NCBI RefSeq assembly: GCF_000156575.1
Contig: NZ_GG666045.1
Span: 316,350-380,349, forward strand
Length of the DNA stretch: 64,000 nucleotides
Reading direction: 5' to 3'
Source of the DNA: Anaerococcus lactolyticus ATCC 51172
Lineage (GTDB): Bacteria > Bacillota > Clostridia > Tissierellales > Peptoniphilaceae
Positions 25,246-36,100 of the stretch are shown piece by piece; within the stretch, counting starts at the first letter, position 1; every line of letters begins with the position of its first letter. Below the pieces are notes generated by a model. That model saw only the letters and a list, made by a program, of their open reading frames with translations, was not told the origin of the DNA and searched no databases. A program made the translations under genes and the position numbers.

Positions 25246-27236
25246 CAATTTAATATAATATCCTTATCTTCATCAAAATAATCTCTTATAAATTCTAAAT
25301 TAACACCCTTATAAGAATTTTCTTTTAGGTAATCAAATATTTCGAAGGTTTTATTAGTTTCTTCCTCAGTCATATTTAAAAATTCAATCTCAGAAAGATT
25401 TTTCCCATGTTGGATGAGGGATAATATCTTGCCCCCACCTCTCAGTTCATAGTCTTTTTGTGATATTTCAAAACCATCATTAGAATCTACTAGAATTTTT
25501 AGCTTACTTTTAGGATTAACATCTTTACTAACTAAGTAGCAATAAGAATCATATTCTCCCCTGCCAACTCTACCTCTCAATTGATGAAGTTGGGATAAGC
25601 CAAAATTATTAGAATTATAAATAACCATCGTATTTGCATTTGCCACATCTATTCCTACTTCAATGACTGTCGTAGAAATCAAAATATCAATTTCATGGTT
25701 ATTAAACTTTTTTAAAATTTCTTCCTTAAGACTCGCCTTAAGTTTTCCGTGAAGTTTTTCTACTCGATGAGTCTTAAAGATTTTCTTATATTTTTTATAA
25801 AGATTTTCTACAGAATTAGTATCCTCTGCATCAATATTGTTGCTAACAACATAAACTTGCCTACCAGCTTTTAGACCTTCTTTTATATTTTCAAAAAGAA
25901 ATTCTTGGTGGTCTTCATTGACAATACTTGTTATAACGCTAGCCCTGCCTTTAGGAAGTTCGTTGATTATACTTAGATCCAACATCTTATTTATTCTAAG
26001 ACTTAAAGTTCGTGGAATGGGTGTAGCTGTCATTGTTAGGTAGTTAGCATCAATACCTTTCTTTGCCAATTCCTGCCTTTGCCTTACACCAAACCTGTGC
26101 TGTTCATCATTTACAACAAGTCTTAAATTCCTAAATTTCACGTCTTCTTCTATTAGGGCATGAGTACCGACTACCATATCAATAGTGCCGTCTCGAAGAC
26201 CTTCTTTAATTTCTTCTTTATTCTTGGAAGAACCAGTTAAAAGAGCAAGCTTTAGTCCAAATCCTCCAATAAAATCCTTATATTTTTCATACTGTTGGAT
26301 AGCAAGCACCTCTGTCGGTACCATCATGGCTGCTTGATAAGAGTTTAATCCAAAAACTAGCATTGAAACCATGGCCACAATAGTTTTACCAGAACCAACA
26401 TCTCCTATTAAAAGTCTATTCATCGAAATATCTTTATCAGAATCTTCTAAAATTTCCTTCAATGACCTTAGTTGAGACCTTGTTAGGGAAAAAGAAAGTT
26501 TGGCTAATATTTCTTTCAAATCATATTTTAAACTTATATCTTGTTTATTTCTTTGAAGTTTTCCGAGATAATCTAAAAAAATTAATTCTTTTAATAAATC
26601 ACCAATTTTTATGTCTGTTTTTGCTTTAAATAAGGTTTGAAGATTACTAGGAAAATGCACTTCTTTAAGTGCCTTTTCCCTATCCATAAGATTAAATCTT
26701 TCCTTTAGTGACTTTGATAAAATGTCTTCTCTTACATCAAATTCTTTTAAGGCTTCCTTGATAAAAGCATTCAGATTTTTTTGGCTGATACCAGAAGTTA
26801 GTGGATACATAGAGTATATTGCCCCTATCATATCCCCATCTAAATTTTCAAAAATAGGATTTACTGACTCATAGTAACCATTTTTATAAGCTACTTTAGT
26901 GTAGAACTTATAAGTCTCGTTTAATCTAATCTTTCTTATAGAAAACCTATCATTAAACCAAATGACTCTGATTTTTTTAAAATCGCCTTCAGCAAAATAC
27001 ATATAAGAAACAATCATGTTCTTTAATCTTTTTACGTAGGCTTTTGAAATAGCTTTCCATTCGAAATAATAAGACCTAGTTGGACTTGCCTTTAAAACGC
27101 TAGCTTTAATCCTTCTATCCTCGTATTCCCTTGGATAGTAAGTATATAGGTCCCTAACAGTATATATATCTAGCTTTGAAAGAGCCTTAGCTTTTTTAGG
27201 GCCTATCCCTTTCAAGCTTGTTAAATCCTTATTCAA
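25245..27236 (-). CDS. recG: ATP-dependent DNA helicase RecG
   Basis: A 663-residue branch-migration helicase that processes stalled replication forks. The wedge/OB part occupies about 1-230 (SLKGIGPKKAKALSKL at the start). Helicase motifs: LLIGDVGSGKTIVA (I), VVNDEQHRFGVRQR (II, DEQH), LTMTATPIPRT (III), and QLRGRVGRGEYDSYC (VI). The start codon is TTG inside the end of the fakA-like gene (8-bp overlap) without a clear ribosome-binding site, so re-initiation after fakA is likely. The C-terminal region is slightly shorter than in E. coli. Confidence 0.95.
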   Translation of the reverse strand: MNKDLTSLKGIGPKKAKALSKLDIYTVRDLYTYYPREYEDRRIKASVLKASPTRSYYFEWKAISKAYVKRLKNMIVSYMYFAEGDFKKIRVIWFNDRFSIRKIRLNETYKFYTKVAYKNGYYESVNPIFENLDGDMIGAIYSMYPLTSGISQKNLNAFIKEALKEFDVREDILSKSLKERFNLMDREKALKEVHFPSNLQTLFKAKTDIKIGDLLKELIFLDYLGKLQRNKQDISLKYDLKEILAKLSFSLTRSQLRSLKEILEDSDKDISMNRLLIGDVGSGKTIVAMVSMLVFGLNSYQAAMMVPTEVLAIQQYEKYKDFIGGFGLKLALLTGSSKNKEEIKEGLRDGTIDMVVGTHALIEEDVKFRNLRLVVNDEQHRFGVRQRQELAKKGIDANYLTMTATPIPRTLSLRINKMLDLSIINELPKGRASVITSIVNEDHQEFLFENIKEGLKAGRQVYVVSNNIDAEDTNSVENLYKKYKKIFKTHRVEKLHGKLKASLKEEILKKFNNHEIDILISTTVIEVGIDVANANTMVIYNSNNFGLSQLHQLRGRVGRGEYDSYCYLVSKDVNPKSKLKILVDSNDGFEISQKDYELRGGGKILSLIQHGKNLSEIEFLNMTEEETNKTFEIFDYLKENSYKGVNLEFIRDYFDEDKDIILN

Positions 27237-28797
27237 GTGTAGCTTGATAATAATATACTGGCTGTCCGCCGTAGACTAACTCAATATCAATATCCTTATA
27301 GTCTTTTGAAAGCTTCTTCACAAGTTCTTTTGCCTTTCTCTTATCAGCTTCCTCACCATAATATAGGGTTACTAATGATATATCATCGTCCTTGTCAATG
27401 GCAATTTTGATAGCCTCTCTAGTTGTTTCTTCAATATTAGAAGTAGTTGCCACAATCTTTCCATCAAGGATGCCTATATAGTCATCTTTCTTAATTTCAA
27501 TATTATTGACACTTGTGTCTCTAATAGAAATAGAAACTTCTACTGTGTGCATATCACTAATAGCATCTGCCATATTCTCAATATTCTCTTCTAAATCTTC
27601 ATCTTCATCGAACTCGAGCATAGCAGTGAATGTTTCTGGAATAGATCTTGTTTCTAAAACCATAGCATTTTTGTCAGTCAATTGGCAAGCCTGTTTTGAA
27701 GCCATAATTATATTCTTATTATTTGGGAAAATAATTATATTTTCAGCTGCCACTTCTTCGATATTTTTATAAATATCTTCTGTAGAAGGGTTCATAGTTT
27801 GGCCTCCTGAAATAATTTTGTCTATATTCATAGACTTTAATATATCATCAAAACCTTCACCCCTTGATACAGCTATAAATCCGTATTTTTTGAGTTTTTC
27901 AGGCTCTTTTACAGCATTTTCGATATCTGGTTTAGTATTTTCAACTTCAAGTTTTACTAAAATACCGTCAACTAGGATCTTCGAAATTATTTGTTGTGGA
28001 TATTCAGAACGTGCTTCTGCCTTTAGGTGACCATCTTTATATTCATAGTCGAAATTTGTTGACAAAGAATCAATTGAGTCACTAATTTTTTTAAAGTCAT
28101 TTTCTTTTATTAAAAGTTCGAAGTAAATCTTATAGGAACCTTCTTCTACACTTTCTGAACTTGATAGGTCAATATCTCTGTCGATATCTCCATTAAGAGC
28201 ATTAAGAGCACCCCTAAGTAGGAACATCAGACCTTGTCCACCAGAATCTACTACTCCTGCTTCCTTAAGAACTGGAAGTTGTTTTGGTGTATTATCAAGA
28301 GCAATTTGACCCTCAGTTATGATTTCCACAAGATAATCATCTAAATTTTTATTTTCATCAAAAGCTTCTTCTGCCTTTTCAGACATCTTTCTAGCAACAG
28401 TAAGGATGGTTCCTTCTGTTGGCTGCATGACAGCTTTATAGGCAGTTTTTGTTGCATTTTTAAAAATATCTCTTATTTCAAGAGCACCAATCTCATCCTT
28501 ACCTTTGAGAGTCTTAGACATTCCTCTAACAAGTTGAGATAAGATAACCCCAGAGTTACCCCTAGCACCCATAAGTGTGCCTTGGCTAAGAGCTTTGGCT
28601 ATTTCTTCAACACTTAATCCGCTTGTTTGATTTACTTTATCTACACCGGATTTCATGGTCATATTCATATTTGTACCTGTATCTCCATCAGGAACAGGGA
28701 ATACATTTAATTCGTCTACAAGAGACTTATTCTCTTCTAAATATTTATAGGCTCCAATGACCATTTGTTGGAGCTTACTTGCGTCAATTACTTTCAT
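27229..28797 (-). CDS. fakA: DAK2-domain fatty acid kinase subunit FakA-like (YloV)
   Basis: A 522-residue protein of the FakA/YloV family, which phosphorylates fatty acids carried by FakB (DegV-family) proteins. The N-terminal DAK2 kinase domain has NVFPVPDGDTGTNMNMT (ATP and metal aspartates, about 33-49), GARGNSGVILSQL and the later DSGGQGLMFLLRG. The C-terminal part (about 220-520) is the FakB-binding domain. I start at ATG 28797, with AGGAG just upstream; 28827 would add ten residues from within the previous gene. A DegV gene at 50633-51520 could supply FakB. Confidence 0.9.
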   Translation of the reverse strand: MKVIDASKLQQMVIGAYKYLEENKSLVDELNVFPVPDGDTGTNMNMTMKSGVDKVNQTSGLSVEEIAKALSQGTLMGARGNSGVILSQLVRGMSKTLKGKDEIGALEIRDIFKNATKTAYKAVMQPTEGTILTVARKMSEKAEEAFDENKNLDDYLVEIITEGQIALDNTPKQLPVLKEAGVVDSGGQGLMFLLRGALNALNGDIDRDIDLSSSESVEEGSYKIYFELLIKENDFKKISDSIDSLSTNFDYEYKDGHLKAEARSEYPQQIISKILVDGILVKLEVENTKPDIENAVKEPEKLKKYGFIAVSRGEGFDDILKSMNIDKIISGGQTMNPSTEDIYKNIEEVAAENIIIFPNNKNIIMASKQACQLTDKNAMVLETRSIPETFTAMLEFDEDEDLEENIENMADAISDMHTVEVSISIRDTSVNNIEIKKDDYIGILDGKIVATTSNIEETTREAIKIAIDKDDDISLVTLYYGEEADKRKAKELVKKLSKDYKDIDIELVYGGQPVYYYQATLE

Positions 28798-28804
28798 ACT
28801 TCTC

Positions 28805-29158
28805 CTATCTATTGATTCCTTGAACATAGATATTTACTTCTGCAACATTAACATTCAAAGATTTCTCAATATTATATTTAACATTGTCGATTATATTTTG
28901 GCATACTACAGGTATTCTTATTCCATATTCTAAAAATAAAGAAATGTAAATAGCAACTGTACCATTGTCTCTTCTTATAACCTCAACGCCTCTTTGCATG
29001 TTATTTACTCCAAGAAGCTTGTATATCCCATCTCTAGCAGATCTTGATGCGAGTCCTACAACCCCATAAGATTGCATAACACTTGCAACAGCTATATTTG
29101 CAATAACGGAATCATCGATTGTTATTTTTCCTAAATTATTTACATATCTGATCGTCAT
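28805..29158 (-). CDS. Asp23/Gls24 family protein (YloU-like)
   Basis: A 117-residue Asp23/Gls24 protein. It reads TIDDSVIANIAVASVMQSYGVVGLAS at the N terminus and IYISLFLEYGIRIPVVCQNI followed by the amphipathic helix NVAEVNIYVQGI. The order yloU, yloV(fakA), recG is conserved in Firmicutes. It is the first gene of its operon, with a good ribosome-binding site (GGAGG) and promoter. Confidence 0.9.
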   Translation of the reverse strand: MTIRYVNNLGKITIDDSVIANIAVASVMQSYGVVGLASRSARDGIYKLLGVNNMQRGVEVIRRDNGTVAIYISLFLEYGIRIPVVCQNIIDNVKYNIEKSLNVNVAEVNIYVQGINR

Positions 29159-29201
29159 AATACCTCCAAAGTGTATTAATAATAAATCTTCGTTTTACTT
29201 T

Positions 29202-29210
29202 ATTATACCA
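29202..29210 (-). promoter_or_regulatory. Extended -10 promoter of the yloU-fakA-recG operon
   Basis: On the minus strand TGGTATAAT lies 44 bp before the yloU start codon, with TTATCA (four of six) 17 bp upstream. The core is identical to that of efp and pepP. Confidence 0.72.
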
Positions 29211-29303
29211 TAAATTTGTAAGTCTGATAAATTATTGACACCTATCTGAATTCTATTTTAATTATATTCTTATTTAATATAATAATTATGTATTTTTGCA
29301 AAG

Positions 29304-29331
29304 AAAAAATCGCCAATGAATGGCGATTTTT
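29304..29331 (-). terminator. Terminator of the downstream PFOR gene
   Basis: A-rich arm, ATCGCCA, 5-base loop, TGGCGAT and T-run on the minus strand; nearly symmetric, so it can act in both directions. It begins 10 bp after the PFOR stop. Confidence 0.85.
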
Positions 29332-29341
29332 CTTGCTTATA

Positions 29342-32300
29342 TTATTTATTTGCTAATTTCTTGTAAGATTCATATCTTTCCTTAGCTGCTTTTTCAGCTT
29401 CTTGATAAAGCTCATCAGCAGTTTCTGGGAATGATCTCTTAAGTGATGAATATCTTACTTCACCTTGGATGAATTCTTGGAATGATCCTGTAGGTTCTTT
29501 AGAGTCTAATTGGAATGGATTTTTACCCTCTTCAGCAAGTCTTGGGTCAAATCTCCATAAGTGCCAGTAACCTGCTTCTACGGCTTGTTTTTCTCTGTAT
29601 TGTGATTTACCCATACCAATTCTGATACCGTGGTTAATACATGGAGCGTAAGCAATTACGATAGATGGTCCATCATAGCTTTCAGCTTCTTTAATAGCCT
29701 TTAGAGTTTGGTTTTGATTTGCGCCCATAGCAACTTGTGCTACATATACATAACCATATGAAGTCATCATTAGACCAAGGTCTTTCTTTCTTACCTTTTT
29801 ACCAGATGCAGCAAATTGTGCTACTGCTGATAATGGTGTAGATTTAGAAGATTGTCCACCTGTGTTAGAATATACTTCTGTATCGAATACGAAGATATTG
29901 ATGTTTTCACCACTTGCAAGTACGTGATCAACGCCACCAAATCCTATATCGTAGCTCCATCCGTCACCACCAAAGATCCATACAGATTTTTTAATCATGT
30001 AGTCTTTTAGTTTAAGGATGTTGTTTAGATATTTCTTAGCATCTTCGCCTTCAACTTCTTCTTTAACATTTAAGATAGCTGCTGTTGCTTCTTTAGAAGC
30101 TCTAACATCATCTTTTCCTTCAAGCCATGCTTTGAATGCTTCGTTATATTGAGAATCAAGACCTAGTTCTAGGAACTTAGTCATGTTATCTTCAAGTAAG
30201 TGAGTATTTGCTTCTGCTGCAAGTTTCATACCATATCCGTATTCAGCAGCATCTTCAAATAATGAGTTACCCCAAGCTGGACCCTTACCTGTTGCAAGGT
30301 TCTTTGTGTATGACATAGCTGGTGCAGATGCTCCCCAGATTGAAGAACAACCAGTAGCGTTTGCTATATACATTCTATCGCCAAATAATTGGGTAATTAA
30401 TTTAGCATATGGAGTTTCACCACAACCTGCACATGCGCCAGAGAATTCGAATAATGGTTGTTTGAATTGGCTTCCCTTTAATGTCATGTCGTCCATAACA
30501 TTTTCTTTGTAGCCAACAACTTCATGAGCATATGTCCAATGATCTTTTTCTTTTTCAACTTCTTCTTCGAAAGGTTTCATTAGAAGAGCTTTCTTTGGAG
30601 CTGGACATACGTCAGCGCAGTTACCACATCCTGTACAGTCTAGTGGAGATACTTGAATCCTAAATGTAAATCCGTCCATGCCCTTACCAATAGCTTTTTT
30701 AGTTTCAAAGCCTTCAGGAGCATTAGCCTTTTCTTCTTCTGTTACTAAGAATGGTCTAATTACAGCGTGTGGGCAAACGTAAGAACATTGGTTACATTGA
30801 ATACAATTATCTATTTGCCATTCAGGAACGTTAAGAGCTATACCTCTCTTTTCGTAAGCTGTTGTACCTGATTCAAATTCACCATTTTCGATGCCTTTAA
30901 AAGCAGAAACTGGAAGGTCATCTTCTTTTTGTTCAAGCATTGGTTTAACGATGTTTTTAATGAAATCTGGTAGTTCTTTTTCTTCTTTAACTTCGTCAAC
31001 TGCATCTTTCCATTCAGCTGGAACGTTAACTTTAATTGGAGCTTCAAGACCCTTATCAACAGCATTGTAGTTCATGTTTACAATGTCTTCACCCTTGTGA
31101 CCATAAGATTTAACTATTGATTCTTTTAAGTATCTAACAGCGTCTTCTACTGGAATTACTTTTGTTAGGTTGAAGAATGCTGATTGCATGATCATGTTTG
31201 TTCTTCCACCAAGACCGATGCTTTGAGCAATATGGCTTGCATCTAGGATGTAGAAATCAATATTCTTTTCAGCAAGAACTCTCTTCATCTTAGCTGGAAG
31301 GTGTTGTTCTAGTTCTTCAACTGACCAAACAGTATTTAATAAGAAAGTACCACCTTCTTTAATACCTGCTAATAGGTCATATTGGTTAACGTAAGCTTGT
31401 TTTGAACAAGAAATAAAGTCAGCTTCGTCTAATAGGTATGTTGATAGGATAGGTTCTTTACCGAATCTTAAGTGAGATACAGTTAAACCACCTGATTTTT
31501 TAGAGTCATAATCGAAATAACCTTGTGCATACATGTCTGTATTATCACCGATTATCTTGATAGCTTGTTTGTTTGCACCTACAGTACCATCAGAACCGAA
31601 TCCCCAGAATTTACATCTGCTTGTACCTTCATGTCTAACTTTGAAATCATCTCTTGGAAGTGATTTGTTAGTAACATCATCAGTTATTGATAATGTGAAG
31701 TCATGTTTTGGTTCATCTTTGTCGAGGTTGTCATAAACAGCCTTAATGTCTGCTGGAATTGTATCTTTTGATGAAAGACCGAAAATACCACCAATGATTA
31801 ATGGTCTCTTTTCTTCTTCATAGTAGCATGCTTTAACATCAAGGTAAAGTGGGCTTCCTACAGCGCCTTTTTCTTTTGTTCTATCAAGAACAGCTATTTT
31901 CTTAACTGTAGAAGGAATTGCTTTTAGTAAGTGTTCTTTTGAGAATGGTCTGTATAGGTGAACTTCTACCATACCAACTTTTCTGCCTTCTTTTAGAAGA
32001 ACATCAATTGTTTCTCTAGCAGCTTGACATACAGAACCCATAGCTATGATGATATTTTCTGCATCATCAGCACCATAGTATGTGAATAAACCATAGTTTG
32101 TTCCAATTTTTTCATTAATTTGGTTCATATAGTTTTCAACTATACCAACGATATCTGTATAAGCTGTGTTGCTTGCTTCTGTTCTTTGGAAGAAGATATT
32201 CTTTTCAGCTGTACCCATGTGTTTTGGTCTTTCAGGGTTTAGTGAATGGTTCTTGAATTCTTCAACAGCCTTGAAGTCTAACATTGTAGCAAGGTCTTTG

Positions 32301-32869
32301 TAGTCCCAAACTTCAACTTTTTGAATTTCGTGACTTGTTCTAAATCCGTCAAAGAAATTGATAAAAGGAATTCTACCTTCAATAGCAGCTAAGTGAGCTA
32401 CTGGAGATAAGTCCATAACTTCTTGAACTGAGTTTGATACAAGCATAGCGCAACCTGTTTGTCTAGCAGCCATAACGTCTGAATGGTCACCATAAATAGA
32501 TAGTGCGTGAGTTGCTATAGTTCTTGCAGAAACGTGGAAAACACCTGGTAATCTTTCTCCAGCAATCTTATACATGTTTGGAATCATTAATAATAGACCC
32601 TGGCTTGCTGTATATGTACTTGTTAGTGCTCCTGCTGCAAGTGATCCATGCATAGCTCCTGCTGCGCCGGCTTCTGATTGCATCTCTTTAACTTTAACTT
32701 CTTGACCAAATAAGTTCTTGCGTCCGTTTGCTGCCCATACGTCTACGCTTTCTGGCATTGGTGAAGAAGGTGTGATAGGATATATTGTAGCTACATCAGT
32801 AAACGCATATGAAACGTGCGCTGCTGCTGTGTTACCATCCATAGTCTTCATTGCTCTAGTAATTGTCAT
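29342..32869 (-). CDS. nifJ: Pyruvate:ferredoxin (flavodoxin) oxidoreductase, copy 1
   Basis: A 1175-residue single-chain enzyme that oxidises pyruvate to acetyl-CoA and CO2 and reduces ferredoxin. Domain I has PITPSSPMPESVD near residue 34. The two ferredoxin-type clusters are CIQCNQCSYVCPH (about 690) and CTGCGNCADVCP (about 743). The third cluster starts with CAGCGETPY (about 813). The thiamine-diphosphate site is GDGWSYDIGFGGVDH (about 970), then SNTGGQSSKSTP. The distal cysteine CINHG (about 1078) is present, so all three clusters are complete. It is full length, with a strong promoter and GGAGG site, and is probably highly expressed. A close paralogue lies directly upstream. Confidence 0.97.
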   Translation of the reverse strand: MTITRAMKTMDGNTAAAHVSYAFTDVATIYPITPSSPMPESVDVWAANGRKNLFGQEVKVKEMQSEAGAAGAMHGSLAAGALTSTYTASQGLLLMIPNMYKIAGERLPGVFHVSARTIATHALSIYGDHSDVMAARQTGCAMLVSNSVQEVMDLSPVAHLAAIEGRIPFINFFDGFRTSHEIQKVEVWDYKDLATMLDFKAVEEFKNHSLNPERPKHMGTAEKNIFFQRTEASNTAYTDIVGIVENYMNQINEKIGTNYGLFTYYGADDAENIIIAMGSVCQAARETIDVLLKEGRKVGMVEVHLYRPFSKEHLLKAIPSTVKKIAVLDRTKEKGAVGSPLYLDVKACYYEEEKRPLIIGGIFGLSSKDTIPADIKAVYDNLDKDEPKHDFTLSITDDVTNKSLPRDDFKVRHEGTSRCKFWGFGSDGTVGANKQAIKIIGDNTDMYAQGYFDYDSKKSGGLTVSHLRFGKEPILSTYLLDEADFISCSKQAYVNQYDLLAGIKEGGTFLLNTVWSVEELEQHLPAKMKRVLAEKNIDFYILDASHIAQSIGLGGRTNMIMQSAFFNLTKVIPVEDAVRYLKESIVKSYGHKGEDIVNMNYNAVDKGLEAPIKVNVPAEWKDAVDEVKEEKELPDFIKNIVKPMLEQKEDDLPVSAFKGIENGEFESGTTAYEKRGIALNVPEWQIDNCIQCNQCSYVCPHAVIRPFLVTEEEKANAPEGFETKKAIGKGMDGFTFRIQVSPLDCTGCGNCADVCPAPKKALLMKPFEEEVEKEKDHWTYAHEVVGYKENVMDDMTLKGSQFKQPLFEFSGACAGCGETPYAKLITQLFGDRMYIANATGCSSIWGASAPAMSYTKNLATGKGPAWGNSLFEDAAEYGYGMKLAAEANTHLLEDNMTKFLELGLDSQYNEAFKAWLEGKDDVRASKEATAAILNVKEEVEGEDAKKYLNNILKLKDYMIKKSVWIFGGDGWSYDIGFGGVDHVLASGENINIFVFDTEVYSNTGGQSSKSTPLSAVAQFAASGKKVRKKDLGLMMTSYGYVYVAQVAMGANQNQTLKAIKEAESYDGPSIVIAYAPCINHGIRIGMGKSQYREKQAVEAGYWHLWRFDPRLAEEGKNPFQLDSKEPTGSFQEFIQGEVRYSSLKRSFPETADELYQEAEKAAKERYESYKKLANK

Positions 32870-32917
32870 CTAGACCTCCTAAAATAATTATAAGCAATTA
32901 TCGTTAACACTACTATT

Positions 32918-32946
32918 AGTATAATTATATTTTCATTCTTTGTCAA
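32918..32946 (-). promoter_or_regulatory. Consensus promoter of PFOR copy 1
   Basis: Minus strand: TTGACA (plus 32941-32946), 17-bp spacer, TATACT (plus 32918-32923). The -10 ends about 48 bp before the start codon. The predicted 5' leader contains a GTTAAC palindrome just after the start site. Confidence 0.88.
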
Positions 32947-33140
32947 GACTTGGAGAAAATATTTTCATTTTTTATTCATATAGCATATTTATTATCAATC
33001 TATAACCGTCTAATAAATAACCAAATTCATCCATTTCCATAAGCTATATAATTTATAAAACATAAGCAAATGAATAAATATGCTCGTATTTAGGAGCAGT
33101 CTGTATAAAATTTTATTTCTCTAAAGTTTTAAATAGATTT
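32947..33140. other. Spacer between the two PFOR genes
   Basis: The gap between the PFOR genes is 309 bp. Apart from the promoter and terminator listed, it is AT-rich and holds a perfect 12-bp inverted repeat (AGCATATTTATT at 32982-32993 and its complement at 33073-33084) with an 80-bp loop. A 22-codon reading frame on the minus strand (MEMDEFGYLLDG..., about 32967-33038) has no ribosome-binding site. I see no RNA gene. Confidence 0.4.
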
Positions 33141-33172
33141 TAAAAAGAAGCAAGCTTCTGCCTGCTTCTTTT
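33141..33172 (-). terminator. Terminator of PFOR copy 2
   Basis: Minus strand AAAAGAAGCA, loop of about 10 bases, TGCTTCTTTTT. It lies 7 bp after the stop of PFOR copy 2 and separates the two paralogues transcriptionally. Confidence 0.8.
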
Positions 33173-33178
33173 ATGAAA

Positions 33179-36100
33179 TTATTTTCCTGCAAGTCTCTTA
33201 TAGGTATTGTATCTTGCCTTCGCAGCTTTTTCTGCTTCTTCATAAAGCTCGTCAGCTGTTTCAGGAAAAGACCTCTTAAGTGAAGAATACCTTACTTCAC
33301 CTTGGATAAATTCTTGGAAAGATGCAGATGGCTCTTTAGAATCTAATTGGAATGGATTTTTTCCTTCATCTTCTAGTCTTGGATCATATCTCCATAAATG
33401 CCAATAACCAGCTTCAACTGCTTGTTTTTCTCTGTATTGAGATTTACCCATACCAATTCTAATACCATGATTGATACAAGGTGCATATGCAATTATGATT
33501 GATGGACCATCATAGCTTTCTGCTTCTCTCATTGCCTTTAAACATTGGTTTTGATTTGCACCCATGGCCACTTGTGCCACATAAATATAACCATATGTGG
33601 ATAGCATTAAACCCAAGTCTTTCTTTCTTACTTTTTTACCTGATGCTGCAAATTGAGCTACTGCTGCAAGCGGTGTGGCTTTTGAAGATTGACCACCTGT
33701 ATTCGAATATACTTCTGTGTCAAAAACAAGGATATTTATGTCTTCTCCACTGGCTAAAACATGGTCTACACCACCATAACCAATATCATAAGACCAACCA
33801 TCACCACCGAAAATCCATACAGATTTTTTAATTAAATAATCTTTTAAATCAAATATTTTTTCTAATAGACTTCGTCCATTTTCAGAATCTACAGTTTCAT
33901 TTTTTATTTTTAATATTTCAGCTGTCGCTTCTTTTGAGCCCTTAACATCATCTTTGTTTTCAATCCACTTTTTAAAAACCTCATTAAATGGAGTCTCAAG
34001 GTTTAGCTCTAGGAAATTTTTCATGTAGACTTCTAGGAGATACTTATTTGAGTCTGTTGCAAGTTTCATGCCATAGCCGTATTCGGCGTTATCTTCAAAC
34101 AAAGAGTTTGCCCATGAAGGACCCTTGCCCTCACAATTTTTAGCGTAAGAAACTGAAGGTGCGCTTGCTCCCCAAATTGATGAACAACCGGACGCATTAG
34201 CAACCAACATCCTATCTCCAAATAATTGGGTTATAACTGTTGCGTATGGAGTTTCACCACACCCTGCACAGGCACCAGAAAATTCTAGTAAAGGTCTCTT
34301 AAACTGGCTACCTTTGACTGAAGAATCATCCATAACATTTTCTTTATATCCGACAACTTCGTGAGCAAAAGTCCAATCATCCTTCTCTTTTTCAACTTCT
34401 TCTTCAAAAGGTTTCATAATCAAAGCTTTTTGAGGAGCTGGACATACATCAGCACAGTTGCCACAGCCTGTACAATCAAGTGGTGATATTTGAATCCTAA
34501 AGTCGTAACCTTCTAGCCCCTTACCTATTGCTTTCTTTGTTGCAAAACCTGCAGGAGCCTTTGCTTTTTCTTCTTCTGTTACTAAAAATGGTCTTATTAC
34601 AGCGTGCGGACATACAAATGAACATTGGTTACATTGGATACACTTATCAATTTGCCACTCAGGCACATTTAAGGCTACCCCTCGCTTTTCGTATTGGGTT
34701 GTGGCTGTTTCCCAAGCACCATTATCGATATCTTTGAAGGCAGAAACAGGGATTTCATCTTCTTTTTGCTCTTCCATTGGCTTGACAATGTTTTTGATAA
34801 AATCAGGAAGTTTTACTTCTTCTTTTACTTCATCTTTAACACTTGCCCAAGCTTCTGGGATATTGATTTTTTCGTAAGCACTTGCCCCCATGTCAACAGC
34901 CTTGTTATTCATAGAAACAATGTCTTCACCCTTATGACCATAGGCCTTTACTATAGAGTCTTTTAGGTATTTCATTGCATCATCTGTATCTATTACCTTG
35001 GTTAGGTTGAAGAAGGCTGATTGCATAATCATGTTTGTTCTTGAGCCAAGACCTATTTTTTCTGCTATATGGCTGGCATCAATTATATAAAAGTTGATTT
35101 TGTGTTTAGCAAGATACCTTTTCATTGATCCAGGTAGACGTTCTTCTAATTCTTCTTTTGCCCAAACGGTGTTTAATAAGAAAATTCCCTCATCCTTAAG
35201 GCCAGCTAGGAGGTCATAATTGAATACATAAGCTTGTTTTGAACAAGAAATAAAATCCGCCTCATCTAGCAAATAAGTTGAAAGAATTGGTTCCTTACCA
35301 AATCTTAAGTGGGATACAGTCAAGCCTCCAGATTTTTTTGAATCATAATCAAAGTAGGCTTGGACATACATGTCAGTATTATCGCCAATAATTTTAATGG
35401 CTTCCTTATTAGCTCCAACCGTACCATCAGAGCCAAAGCCCCAAAACTTGCATCTTGATTCGCCTTCGTGCCTAATTCTTAATTCAGTTCTTTGAAGTGA
35501 TTTATTGGTTACATCATCATGGATAGAAAGAGTAAAGTCTTTTTTCATCTCACATTTAAGATTATTAAATGCCGCCTCAATATCAGCTGGAATAGTATCC
35601 TTAGATCCAAGACCAAACCTACCACCTATTATTTCCGGTTTATTCTTTTCGTCGTAAAAGGCTGTAACAACATCCTTATAAAGTGGTTCACCCTCAGCAC
35701 CTTTCTCCTTAGTCCTATCTAAAACCCCTATTTTTTTGACAGTTTTTGGTATTACCTTTAATAAGTGTTCTTTAGAAAATGGTCTAAATAGATGGACTTC
35801 AACCAAGCCTATTTTTTCATCATTTTTCCTTAATTCATCAATAGTTTCTCTAATGGTTTGGCACACAGAGCCCATAGCTATAAGAATTCTTTCTGCATCT
35901 GGTGCACCATAATAATTGAATAGCCTATAATTTGTACCTATTAAATCATTAATTTTATCCATATAATCTTCAACAATACCCGGTACTTGTTCATAAATCA
36001 TATTTGAAGCTTCTGTCGCTTGGAAGAAAATATTTTTTTGAGCAGTACCCATAGTCTTTGGTCTTTCTGGATTTAATGATGTATTCTTAAAGAACCTAAC

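Noticed and set aside
32967-33038. A 22-codon frame in the PFOR spacer
   Set aside because: No ribosome-binding site and no recognisable product; noted only in the spacer entry.
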